DNA of 64,000 bases from NCBI GenBank assembly GCA_900167895.1, contig FUZR01000001.1, forward strand, positions 291,144 through 355,143, read 5' to 3'. Below, piece by piece: positions 53,095 through 60,087 of the stretch (position 1 is its first letter; each line of letters starts with the position of its first letter). The translations under genes were made by a program, and so were the position numbers. The stretch comes from Bacteroidales bacterium WCE2004 (GTDB taxonomy: Bacteria > Bacteroidota > Bacteroidia > Bacteroidales > UBA932). The notes under the pieces were generated by a model. The model worked only from the letters and a program-made list of their open reading frames with translations. It searched no databases and had not been told where the DNA came from.

Positions 53095-53745
53095 TTAGAT
53101 AATGACGGAATTGAGTTCTTCGACGAGCAGGGTGGTGGGGCTGACCACGTCCACGACGCGGATGCGGGAGCCGGTCTTGAGTTCCGGGCCGTCCGTCAGG
53201 GCGGCGTACTCGCGCACGGCGTTGTTGATGGTGATCTGCACCTTGCCTTCGCCCGCGCGCTCGCCCGGGATGGTCAGATAGACCGTGCCCTGGCAGTCGA
53301 CGGCGGACTTGTAGACGTTGATGGTGCCGGATTCCTGCATGCCGGTGAGCCACTTGAAGAGCATCATCACCAGCGCGACCAGCAGCACGCCGACGATGAT
53401 GGCGATCAGCATCCGCAGGGTCACGGAAGGGACGTCGTCCTTCAGGAGGATGGCCGTCCAGCCGAAGCCCAGCAGGAAATTGACCATGTTGCGGAAGGTC
53501 AGCAGGTTCATGCCGGAGCCGGCGTCCGCCGCATCGTGGGCGGCCGACGCGTCGTGGCCCAGCTCCAGGGAGGCGTCAGGGACATCGCCCCCGGCGTCCA
53601 TGTCCGTATTGATATCGAAATCAGTGTCTCCGGCGGCGCCGAGGAAGGTCATCACGGTCTGGATGACGAATACCAGCGAAGCCGAGAGGGTCACAGCCCA
53701 AAGGATTTTGCCCGAAATGTCGAGCGAGGTCCACCATTCAATCAT
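53095..53745 (-). CDS. NfeD-like membrane protein (YuaF/YqiJ type)
   Basis: A 216-residue protein with a membrane helix near the N-terminus, an Asp/Ala-rich loop, two more helices (about 80-130) and a C-terminal OB-fold (about 145-216, SAVDCQGTVYLTIPG). This is the usual partner of flotillin. I start at the ATG at 53745; earlier TTG codons overlap the -7 box. Confidence 0.8.
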   Translation of the reverse strand: MIEWWTSLDISGKILWAVTLSASLVFVIQTVMTFLGAAGDTDFDINTDMDAGGDVPDASLELGHDASAAHDAADAGSGMNLLTFRNMVNFLLGFGWTAILLKDDVPSVTLRMLIAIIVGVLLVALVMMLFKWLTGMQESGTINVYKSAVDCQGTVYLTIPGERAGEGKVQITINNAVREYAALTDGPELKTGSRIRVVDVVSPTTLLVEELNSVII

Positions 53746-53769
53746 AAGGCTAAATAGGTTATGTTTCTG

Positions 53770-53777
53770 CAAAGATA
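53770..53777 (-). promoter_or_regulatory. -7 promoter box (TATCTTTG) of the NfeD-flotillin operon
   Basis: Perfect box on the minus strand, 24 nt before the ATG; divergent from the btuB promoter. Confidence 0.6.
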
Positions 53778-53837
53778 TAATTTTTTATTGATAAACAATA
53801 ATTAATTGCTGATTTTTTCGGTAAAAAATATTTTTCC

Positions 53838-53845
53838 TAACTTTG
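53838..53845 (+). promoter_or_regulatory. -7 promoter box (TAACTTTG) before the cobalamin riboswitch
   Basis: Perfect box immediately upstream of the riboswitch. Confidence 0.6.
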
Positions 53846-53854
53846 CCTCCAGAA

Positions 53855-54040
53855 CGCGGTGAGTTGCCTGCGCAACTTGAAAAGGGAATCCGGTGCAAAA
53901 CCGGAGCTGTGCCCGCAGCGGTAATCCCCACGACGAACGTTCCGGCTATCTGTCTGCCATTGTCCTCCGGGACGAGAAGGCGCCGGAAACGGGGAGAGCC
54001 CGAAGACCTGCCACGTTCGAGTCAATCCGGAGGCCCGGGG
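53855..54040 (+). promoter_or_regulatory. Cobalamin riboswitch
   Basis: The leader of the btuB-like gene has the conserved cobalamin aptamer segments: AAAAGGGAATCCGGTG, then AACCGGAGCTGTGCCCGCAG with CGGTAA, and later AGCCCGAAGACCTGCCACG, the B12-box region. It lies between promoter and receptor gene, so vitamin B12 binding should switch the receptor off. A GGCCCGGGG-rich segment just before the ATG may pair to hide the start. Confidence 0.92.
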
Positions 54041-54067
54041 TCAGGCCGCCATTACGACGCACAGACT

Positions 54068-55861
54068 ATGTTTTTATCTTCCCTTTTGTTTGCGGCGGGT
54101 CTGCTGGTGGCAGAAACGCCGGACACCCTGGCGGCCGTGACCATCGTGGCCGACAAGGGCGTCGTCGTGTCCAGGACGGACACGGTCGCACTGCGTGCCG
54201 ACGGGACGGCCGCTGATGCGCTTCTTCGCATTCCCGGACTCGGCATCAGCGACTACGGCGGACTCGCCGGCCTGAAGGGCGCGAACCTCCGCGGTCTGGG
54301 CACCGCCCACACCGATATCTATCTGGACGGCGTACGCGTCAGCAATTTCCAGAGCGGTCAGAACGACCTCGGGATGCTCCCGCTCGAGACGCTGGGCAAC
54401 GTGGTCGTGGACTACGCCCAGAACAGCCTGTCCTTCCGCACGGCGAAGCCGGTCTTCGGGAGCAACGCCGTCACCGGCCGGGTCGGCCTCACGGCCGGCT
54501 CCTTCGGCACCTGGATGCCTTCCCTGCGCTTTGACGTCAAGGCTTCCGAGCGCGTGGCCATCAGCGCCTACGCTTCCGGCATCCTGACCAGGGGCGACTT
54601 CCCCTACGGCGACGCCGGCGCGCGCCGCACCGGCAACGACCTCAAGCAGATCCGCGCCGGCTACGACGTCTTCGGCACGCTCGAAGGCGGACAGTGGCAG
54701 ATCAAGTCCTACATCAACGCCTCCGACCGCGGCACGCCCGGCTCGCTGAGCTGGCCGTCCGAGGACAGGCAGAAAGACAAAAACTTCATCCTGCAGGGTT
54801 CCCTGCAGAAGGCTTTCTCCGAGCTCTACACCCTCAACGTGAGCGCCAAGGGAGCCTACGACAACATCTTCTACAAGAGCGCCTGGGGCGACTCCAACTA
54901 CGATTTCACCGACTTCCAGCTCAACAGCTCCCACACCTTCCGCTTAACCGACTTCTGGGCTGTCTCGCTGGCTGCGGACCTCGAACACGGCGCACTCAAG
55001 GCCACGGGCTACGACGCTTCCCGCACGGCGGTAATCGCCGCGCTGGGCTCCGCCGTCCGCTACGGCCGCTTCAGCGCCGACCTGGCGGTGGAGTACCGCG
55101 GCACCTTCGACAAGGGCACCGAGGGGCTCCACAGCGTCTCCCCTTCCCTGGACCTGCGCTTCAAGATCCTCGAGAGCCTCGACATCACGGCCTTCGGCCG
55201 CCGCGCCTTCCGCGCGCCGACCTTCAACGAGCTGTATTATCCGGGCTACGGCAATCCGGAGCTCAAGCCGGAGGATGCCTGGCTGACCGATCTCGGTCTG
55301 GACTGGCACCGCGCACTCGGTGACTGGACGCTCGGCGCCAAGGTGGACGGTTTCTACAATTTCCTGAAGGACAAGATCACTTCCGCTCCTTCTCCTGCGG
55401 ATCCCTATGTCTGGCTGCCGTACAACATCGGCCGCGTGGAGGCCTGGGGTGCTGACGCTACGGCTTCGGTGCGCTATGACAACGGCTGCTTCGCCGGCGG
55501 TTTCTCCGCCCGCTACGCCCGTCAGAACGCGCTCGACAAGACGCCCGACAGCGCCACCTTCGACAAGCAGATCCCGTATGTGGCCCGCCACACGGTCGTG
55601 CTCGCCGGCGACCTTGCCGTCGCAGGCTGGCGCATCGACGCCCTGTGGAACTGGCGCGGCGGACGTTTCGACGCGTCCGGCCAGATGCCCGACTGGAACG
55701 CGCTCGACCTGTCGGTCCGCAAGGCGTTCAACCTGGGCACCTACACCTCCCTGTCGCTGTTCGTGACCGGCAAGAACCTGCTGGACAACCGCTACGAGCT
55801 GGTACGCGACTACCCGATGCCGGGTCGTTCGGTACTCGGCGGCGTAGAATTCAAATTCTAG
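54068..55861 (+). CDS. btuB: TonB-dependent cobalamin receptor (BtuB-like)
   Basis: A 597-residue TonB-dependent receptor with signal peptide, TonB-box-like DTLAAVTIVAD, plug domain (about 40-150, ADALLRIPGLGI, GLGTAHTDIYLDGVRV) and a 22-strand barrel ending GGVEFKF. The riboswitch in its leader assigns cobalamin or a corrinoid as substrate. It is convergent with the FMN-binding protein, only 4 nt apart. Confidence 0.9.
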   Translation: MFLSSLLFAAGLLVAETPDTLAAVTIVADKGVVVSRTDTVALRADGTAADALLRIPGLGISDYGGLAGLKGANLRGLGTAHTDIYLDGVRVSNFQSGQNDLGMLPLETLGNVVVDYAQNSLSFRTAKPVFGSNAVTGRVGLTAGSFGTWMPSLRFDVKASERVAISAYASGILTRGDFPYGDAGARRTGNDLKQIRAGYDVFGTLEGGQWQIKSYINASDRGTPGSLSWPSEDRQKDKNFILQGSLQKAFSELYTLNVSAKGAYDNIFYKSAWGDSNYDFTDFQLNSSHTFRLTDFWAVSLAADLEHGALKATGYDASRTAVIAALGSAVRYGRFSADLAVEYRGTFDKGTEGLHSVSPSLDLRFKILESLDITAFGRRAFRAPTFNELYYPGYGNPELKPEDAWLTDLGLDWHRALGDWTLGAKVDGFYNFLKDKITSAPSPADPYVWLPYNIGRVEAWGADATASVRYDNGCFAGGFSARYARQNALDKTPDSATFDKQIPYVARHTVVLAGDLAVAGWRIDALWNWRGGRFDASGQMPDWNALDLSVRKAFNLGTYTSLSLFVTGKNLLDNRYELVRDYPMPGRSVLGGVEFKF

Positions 55862-55865
55862 GAAT

Positions 55866-56246
55866 TTACTTCTTCCGGCTGGCCTCTTTGAGGCCCAGCC
55901 GGATATTCTCAATCACTGCCTTCGAAGACCAGGTGGCCCCGCTCACGGCGTCCAGCTGGACTTCGGAGGCTTCTTCGATGGTCTTTCCGGTCAGGGACGA
56001 GAAGATCGGGCTGTCCAGCACGCGCTGGAAGAAGCCCGGGGTCTCGGAGTTCGGCAGGGCCACGATCTTCTCGATCCGGCCGTCCTTGACGTGGATCTCG
56101 AGCGGCGTGGTGCCGGCATAGCCCATCACTTCCTTTCCGAGGGTTTCCGTATTGATCACGAAGTTCTGCGGCTTCGCTTTTTTATTGGCGGAGCAGGCGC
56201 CCAGACAAACGGCGGCTGCGGCCAGGAGAATCAAGATTCGTTTCAT
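55866..56246 (-). CDS. FMN-binding domain lipoprotein
   Basis: A 126-residue lipoprotein (lipobox LGAC) with an FMN-binding domain of the RnfG/NqrC type. DAVSGATWSS carries the Thr to which FMN is covalently attached in relatives. It probably acts in periplasmic electron transfer. Start at ATG 56246, 6 nt after a TATCTTTG box. The HAD gene lies just upstream on the same strand, stop at 56268. Confidence 0.85.
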   Translation of the reverse strand: MKRILILLAAAAVCLGACSANKKAKPQNFVINTETLGKEVMGYAGTTPLEIHVKDGRIEKIVALPNSETPGFFQRVLDSPIFSSLTGKTIEEASEVQLDAVSGATWSSKAVIENIRLGLKEASRKK

Positions 56247-56252
56247 GGGGGA

Positions 56253-56260
56253 CAAAGATA
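56253..56260 (-). promoter_or_regulatory. -7 promoter box (TATCTTTG) of the FMN-binding gene
   Basis: Perfect box on the minus strand, 6 nt before the ATG, giving a very short leader. Confidence 0.55.
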
Positions 56261-56267
56261 AGGATTC

Positions 56268-56939
56268 TCATGCGTCCGCGCAATCGCGCGAAATGAGGAT
56301 TTCGCGCAGTTCCGCCGCCGTCTCCGCAACGCGGTCGGCGGCCGCGCGCGCGGCTTCGGGGCGGAAGCCCCAGGTCACCGCGACCGCGGGAATGCCGGCA
56401 GCGGCGGCCGTGGCCATATCCGTGCCGGAATCGCCCACCAGCGCCGTCCGGCCCAGCGGCTCGCCCGCCGCTTCGCAGATCTGGCGGATCACCGCCGGAT
56501 CGGGCTTGAGCGGCCGACCCTGGCCGCCGCCGCACACCGCGACGAAAGGCACCTGCGGGAAGAGGCGCCCGACCAGCTTCTCGGCACCCGACTGGAACTT
56601 GTTGGAAGCCACGGCCAGTTTCACGCCGGCAGCGTCCAGGTCCGCCAGCAACTCCGGGATGCCCGGATAGGGCACGGACCTGTCATTGATATGTTCTATA
56701 TAATAGGACATGAAATCGGCGAGCAGCCCGTCCAGGAGCGCTTCGTCGGCCTGCATCGCCACCGGCATCGCCCGCTGGACGAGCTTGCGGACGCCGTTGC
56801 CGACCATAACCCTGTATTCTTCAAGCGTATGCAGAGGCAGTCCCTTCTTTTCCAACGCCACGTTGACGGCCGTTCCCAGATCCGCGATCGTATCCACGAG
56901 CGTGCCGTCGAGGTCAAAAATCACCAGTTTGTAAGCCAT
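56268..56939 (-). CDS. HAD family phosphatase (phosphoglycolate phosphatase-like)
   Basis: A 223-residue HAD hydrolase with all motifs: FDLDGTLVDT (nucleophile Asp and acid Asp), VASNK, KPDP with Lys, and VGDSGTDM. A helical cap lies at about 20-85. Closest in pattern to Gph phosphoglycolate phosphatases, though substrates in this family are broad. The promoter box ends 4 nt before its ATG; divergent from the tRNA gene. Confidence 0.85.
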   Translation of the reverse strand: MAYKLVIFDLDGTLVDTIADLGTAVNVALEKKGLPLHTLEEYRVMVGNGVRKLVQRAMPVAMQADEALLDGLLADFMSYYIEHINDRSVPYPGIPELLADLDAAGVKLAVASNKFQSGAEKLVGRLFPQVPFVAVCGGGQGRPLKPDPAVIRQICEAAGEPLGRTALVGDSGTDMATAAAAGIPAVAVTWGFRPEAARAAADRVAETAAELREILISRDCADA

Positions 56940-56943
56940 GACG

Positions 56944-56951
56944 CAAAGATA
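56944..56951 (-). promoter_or_regulatory. -7 box (TATCTTTG) 4 nt before the HAD ATG
   Basis: Perfect box on the minus strand; spacing suggests a leaderless transcript. Confidence 0.55.
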
Positions 56952-56974
56952 AGCCCAATTTTATTGAAAAACGC

Positions 56975-57004
56975 TTGCAGTTTTCAAAAAAAGCAGTACC
57001 TTTG
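56975..57004 (+). promoter_or_regulatory. Promoter of tRNA-Ala (TTG-N19-TACCTTTG)
   Basis: TTG at 56975-56977 and TACCTTTG at 56997-57004 with 19-bp spacing, 18 nt before the mature tRNA. Confidence 0.65.
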
Positions 57005-57022
57005 TAATCCCAAACGGGAAAC

Positions 57023-57095
57023 GGGGTATTAGCTCAGTTGGTAGAGCGTTTGAATGGCATTCAAAAGGTCAGGAGTTCGATTCTCCTATGCTCCA
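57023..57095 (+). tRNA. tRNA-Ala (anticodon GGC)
   Basis: A complete cloverleaf: acceptor GGGGTAT/ATGCTCC, D arm GCTC/GAGC, anticodon stem TTTGA/TCAAA with loop ATGGCAT (anticodon GGC) and T arm AGGAG-TTCGATT-CTCCT. The acceptor has the G3-U70 wobble pair that marks alanine tRNAs. The 3' CCA is not encoded. Confidence 0.96.
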
Positions 57096-57104
57096 CAAAA
57101 CGAG

Positions 57105-57130
57105 AAGTCAGGCTGTCGCCTGACTTTTTT
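57105..57130 (+). terminator. Intrinsic terminator after tRNA-Ala
   Basis: Stem AAGTCAGGC/GCCTGACTT with loop TGTC and a T-run. Confidence 0.9.
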
Positions 57131-57385
57131 CGTTTTGCGGAGCATTCGCTTCCCCAACCCCCTGTCGCTGACGCGACATCCCCCTTTCAGGGGGAATGCC
57201 GGAACCTGCTCCGCTTCGCTTCGCAGAACCCGGGTGCCTCCGCTGCTTCAACCTTCTGGCGAAAGTCTCGCTGACGCTCCGGCACGCGCCTGACGGCGCC
57301 TCGGCCCGCCGAGCCATCCGGCTCTCCGGCCCTCGTATCCTCTTTGTCCCAACCACAGCAATTCGCGGACGGAAGTTTGGAAGCA
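57131..57385. other. Gene-free stretch after tRNA-Ala
   Basis: No convincing gene on either strand. The sequence is GC-rich and full of small inverted repeats (for example CCCCCTTTCAGGGGG near 57181 and GCGCCTGACGGCGCC near 57287). No integrase or partial tRNA copy was seen. Confidence 0.5.
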
Positions 57386-57479
57386 GGGTGCTCCTACTCT
57401 GTAATTATTTGGACCGGTAGGAGCAAAAATGGCCGTTTTTGCTCCTACTCTGCAGAATTTTGGACCACCAGGAGCACCC
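57386..57479. repeat. 94-bp composite element with nested direct and inverted repeats
   Basis: The ends GGGTGCTCCT and AGGAGCACCC are a perfect 10-bp inverted repeat. Inside, TGCTCCTACTCTG occurs at 57389 and 57440 and TTTGGACC at 57408 and 57459, both 51 bp apart. Each unit is itself flanked by TGCTCCT and AGGAGCA. The middle, GCAAAAATGGCCGTTTTTGC, is a near-palindrome. Confidence 0.8.
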
Positions 57480-57494
57480 GGGGAATAAATAGAA

Positions 57495-57535
57495 AGTGCG
57501 GAAGACGTCCCGTTTCTTGGGACGTCTTCCGCACT
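57495..57535. terminator. Perfect 17-bp hairpin
   Basis: 57495-57511 and 57519-57535 are perfect complements (AGTGCGGAAGACGTCCC) with a 7-nt loop. No T-run follows, so termination is only one possibility. Confidence 0.5.
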
Positions 57536-57681
57536 CCCCCGGCCCGCGGCGATCCGTCACCCTCCCCTTTTGTGCCCGAGGATGAAGAGTGAAAAACCGC
57601 TTCCTCCAGCTCCACCGGGAATAGCTTCCCGGCTCCGGCGCCGGCTGCCGGGCAGGAGGGGTGGAGTTTTCGCGCGAGGGA

Positions 57682-57712
57682 TTGTCAAGATGCGGGGAAA
57701 TGGGTATATTAG
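57682..57712 (+). promoter_or_regulatory. Promoter of the BASS gene (TTG-N20-TATATTAG)
   Basis: TTG at 57682-57684 and TATATTAG at 57705-57712 with 20-bp spacing; one mismatch in the -7 box; 34 nt before the ATG. Confidence 0.5.
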
Positions 57713-57746
57713 CGTCCGCAAAAACCGGTATCGGTTCGAGAGGATC

Positions 57747-58724
57747 ATGAACATTTTCAAAAAGATCAGCGATTTCTTAAGCGGCAAGGCCAGCATCTTC
57801 ATCATCCTGACCGCCGCGGTCACGTTTTTCTATCCCCAGATCTTCGCGTGGGTCAAGGGCGACGCCCAGACCATCATCCTCGGCATCATCATGCTCACGA
57901 TGGGACTCACGCTCACGCCCCGGGACTTCAAGCTCCTGGCGCAGCGCCCGCTCGACATCCTCATCGGAGCGGCGGCCCAGTTCACCATCATGCCGCTGGT
58001 GGCGTTCACGCTGTCGTGGCTGTTCGGGCTGGTGCCCGCTTTCGCGCCCTACAGCACCGCGATGGCCATCGGCCTCATCCTCGTGGGCTGCTGCCCGGGC
58101 GGCGTGTCGAGCAACATCATGTCGTTCCTCTGCAAGGCGGACGTCGCCTATTCCGTGGGAATGACCTGCGCTTCGACGCTGCTCGCACCCGTGCTGACGC
58201 CGCTGCTGGTGCTCCTGCTGGCCGGCGAGCGCGTGGACGTGGACGCGCTCGGGATGTTCCGCCAGATCCTCATCGTGACCATCATCCCGATCGCCGTCGG
58301 ATTCCTCCTGAACCTGTGGCTCGGGCATAAAGACGTCTTCCGCAAGGTGCAGGGCTGCATGCCGGGCCTGTCTGTCGTCTGTCTCGCCTGCATCGTCGGC
58401 GGAGTCGTCTCCACCGTGCACGACCCGCTGGTCGAGAACGGCGTCGTGCTGTTCCTGCTCACTTTCTGCATGGTTTTCTGCCACAACAGCATCGGATATC
58501 TGCTGGGCTACACCGTGGGGCGGCTCTTCAAGTTCAGCACCGCCAAGAAACGCACCCTCTCGATCGAAGTGGGGATGCAGAACGCCGGCCTGGGCACCAA
58601 CCTGGCGATGACCTTCTTCGTGGCCACCAACCCGATGGCCGTCGTGCCCTGCGCCATCTCCTGCGCCTGGCACAGCATCAGCGGCACCATCCTGGCCAAC
58701 ATCTTCGCCCGCCGGAACGGCTAA
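57747..58724 (+). CDS. BASS family (bile acid:sodium symporter-like) transporter
   Basis: A 325-residue membrane protein with about nine to ten hydrophobic helices and the BASS motifs LTMGLTLTP (helix 2 region) and GCCPGGVSSNIMSFL (crossover helix with sodium-site residues); the second half has GMQNAGLGTNLA, the other sodium-site motif. Members move bile acids, pantoate, pyruvate or other organic acids with sodium; substrate not known here. I choose the ATG at 57747; upstream sequence is promoter. Convergent with the DUF6108-like gene, 3 nt apart. Confidence 0.9.
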   Translation: MNIFKKISDFLSGKASIFIILTAAVTFFYPQIFAWVKGDAQTIILGIIMLTMGLTLTPRDFKLLAQRPLDILIGAAAQFTIMPLVAFTLSWLFGLVPAFAPYSTAMAIGLILVGCCPGGVSSNIMSFLCKADVAYSVGMTCASTLLAPVLTPLLVLLLAGERVDVDALGMFRQILIVTIIPIAVGFLLNLWLGHKDVFRKVQGCMPGLSVVCLACIVGGVVSTVHDPLVENGVVLFLLTFCMVFCHNSIGYLLGYTVGRLFKFSTAKKRTLSIEVGMQNAGLGTNLAMTFFVATNPMAVVPCAISCAWHSISGTILANIFARRNG

Positions 58725-58727
58725 AGG

Positions 58728-59171
58728 CTATTTGCTCCTGAAGAGCCTTCTGAGGTCATCCAGCGTGGCCGGGCCGGTCATGTAGACCAGCGTGACGGCA
58801 TGGCTCCCGACCTTGGACACACACTGGAAGCAGACAAAGCGGTTGCCGCGGCCGCCGTCCTCAAAGGTGAGGATGGCGTAGGCCAGGCGGCCCTCCTTCA
58901 TGTGGATCTCCTGGTCGGAGGCCCGCTCCGCGTCGGCAAGGACGCGGCGAGACACCTCCGCAAGGACCTGGTCGTCTCCGGTGAAGGAGACGCTGCGATA
59001 CAGCTCAAGATGGTATGTTTCCAGCCGGGAACTGCGGATGAAGGTCTCCTTCATGGCCGTCGCCGGCACCACCTTCCCGTCGAAGACGGCGCCCACCTGC
59101 AGCTCGCCCTGCGCGGACGCGGTCCACACCGGAAGCAGCAGCAAGACGATGAGAATCAAAATCCGTTTCAT
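58728..59171 (-). CDS. DUF6108-like secreted protein
   Basis: A 147-residue protein with signal peptide (cleavage near ASAQ). The VGAVFDGKVVPATAMKET segment resembles a Bacteroidales family I recall as DUF6108, found after sigma/anti-sigma genes. Its ATG overlaps the anti-sigma stop by 4 bp, so the products are coupled. It may be a periplasmic part of the sigma pathway. Function unknown. Confidence 0.7.
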   Translation of the reverse strand: MKRILILIVLLLLPVWTASAQGELQVGAVFDGKVVPATAMKETFIRSSRLETYHLELYRSVSFTGDDQVLAEVSRRVLADAERASDQEIHMKEGRLAYAILTFEDGGRGNRFVCFQCVSKVGSHAVTLVYMTGPATLDDLRRLFRSK

Positions 59172-59602
59172 AAGGCAGGATTGAAAAGGTCAGACAATTC
59201 TTCGCCGACATCCTCGCTCTCCCCGAAAATGCCTTCCAGGGTGGCGGACATGTCGTCGAACGCCTGCTGCACGTCGGTCGACTTCTCACCGTAAGCCAGG
59301 ACGTAGCAGTCGTTCTGTCGATGGTATAGGCCGATGGCCAGCACGAGGGCGAGGCAGGCGGCGAGGGCCGCGGCCCAGCGGAAACCGGCCCCCCGCGCAA
59401 GCGGGCGGGCGGTTGCCGCCGGGCGGCCCTCCGCCAGGCCCTTCCCCACGGCAAAGAAACTGGCCACCGCCTTCACCTCGTCGAAATCCGGGTCCTCCGT
59501 GGAGGCCAGGAACGACTTCAGCTCCAGCTCTTCGGCCTCGGTGAGCAGGCCTTCGAACCGGCGTTCTGCCAAATCCATATAGTAGCTCTTATTCTTCGTC
59601 AT
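59168..59602 (-). CDS. Probable anti-sigma factor
   Basis: A 144-residue protein with a cytoplasmic N-terminal helical part (about 1-70, AERRFEGLLTEAEELELKSF), one membrane segment (about 75-92, WAAALAACLALVLAIGLY) and a short periplasmic C-terminus. The gene overlaps the ECF sigma gene by 14 bp. This layout is typical of membrane anti-sigma factors, though no ASD/HEAT zinc motif is seen. I start at the ATG at 59602. Confidence 0.72.
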   Translation of the reverse strand: MTKNKSYYMDLAERRFEGLLTEAEELELKSFLASTEDPDFDEVKAVASFFAVGKGLAEGRPAATARPLARGAGFRWAAALAACLALVLAIGLYHRQNDCYVLAYGEKSTDVQQAFDDMSATLEGIFGESEDVGEELSDLFNPAL

Positions 59603-60068
59603 ATCGTTTCCTGTATATTTCTCTGATGGTTTTCCAGGCCCGGGACAACTGCATCCTGACGGCCGGGGGCTGCATGCCCAGTTCTTCTGCAATCTTTTCC
59701 AGCGTGACACCTTCGTACTCGTGTCTCCGGATGATCAGCCGCTGGAGGTTGGTCAATTCCTTGTCGACCATCTCCTCGACCCGCCGGAAAAGCTTCTCGC
59801 GGCTCTCGCCCACATCCTCTTCCGGTAGGTCGCCGGCAAGCGGGACGGTCCTGCGCCTGCGCAGCTGGTCGATGGAGACGTTCCGGACCGTCCGCACCAG
59901 CAGCGCCTCCGCCTCCCGCTCGTTGCGCACGGGATAGCGGCTCCAGAGCCGCATGAAGGCATCCTGCAGCGCATCCTCGGCCGCGTCCGCGTCCGTGAGC
60001 ATCTTCCCGGCCCGGGCCTTCAGCCGCTGTCGGATCCGTTGGTATGTCTCGGTCAGGATGTCTGCCAT
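59589..60068 (-). CDS. ECF-type RNA polymerase sigma factor
   Basis: A 159-residue sigma-70 family protein with region 2 (AEDALQDAFMRLWSR and VRNVSIDQLRRRR) and region 4 (EYEGVTLEKIAEELGM, then VRMQLSRAWKTIREIY, the recognition helix). It lies 19 nt after the alpha-2-macroglobulin-like gene and overlaps the anti-sigma gene, so the operon contains its own regulator. Start chosen at 60068; a longer reading frame would overlap the upstream gene. Confidence 0.9.
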   Translation of the reverse strand: MADILTETYQRIRQRLKARAGKMLTDADAAEDALQDAFMRLWSRYPVRNEREAEALLVRTVRNVSIDQLRRRRTVPLAGDLPEEDVGESREKLFRRVEEMVDKELTNLQRLIIRRHEYEGVTLEKIAEELGMQPPAVRMQLSRAWKTIREIYRKRYDEE

Positions 60069-60087
60069 ACAATAAGTCAGCCCGCCG

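Noticed and set aside
57386..57479. CRISPR array
   Set aside because: Only two units, with no variable spacers and no cas genes.
57131..57680. Genomic island or prophage at tRNA-Ala
   Set aside because: No integrase, no repeated tRNA 3' end and only about 600 gene-free bases; repeats are reported separately.
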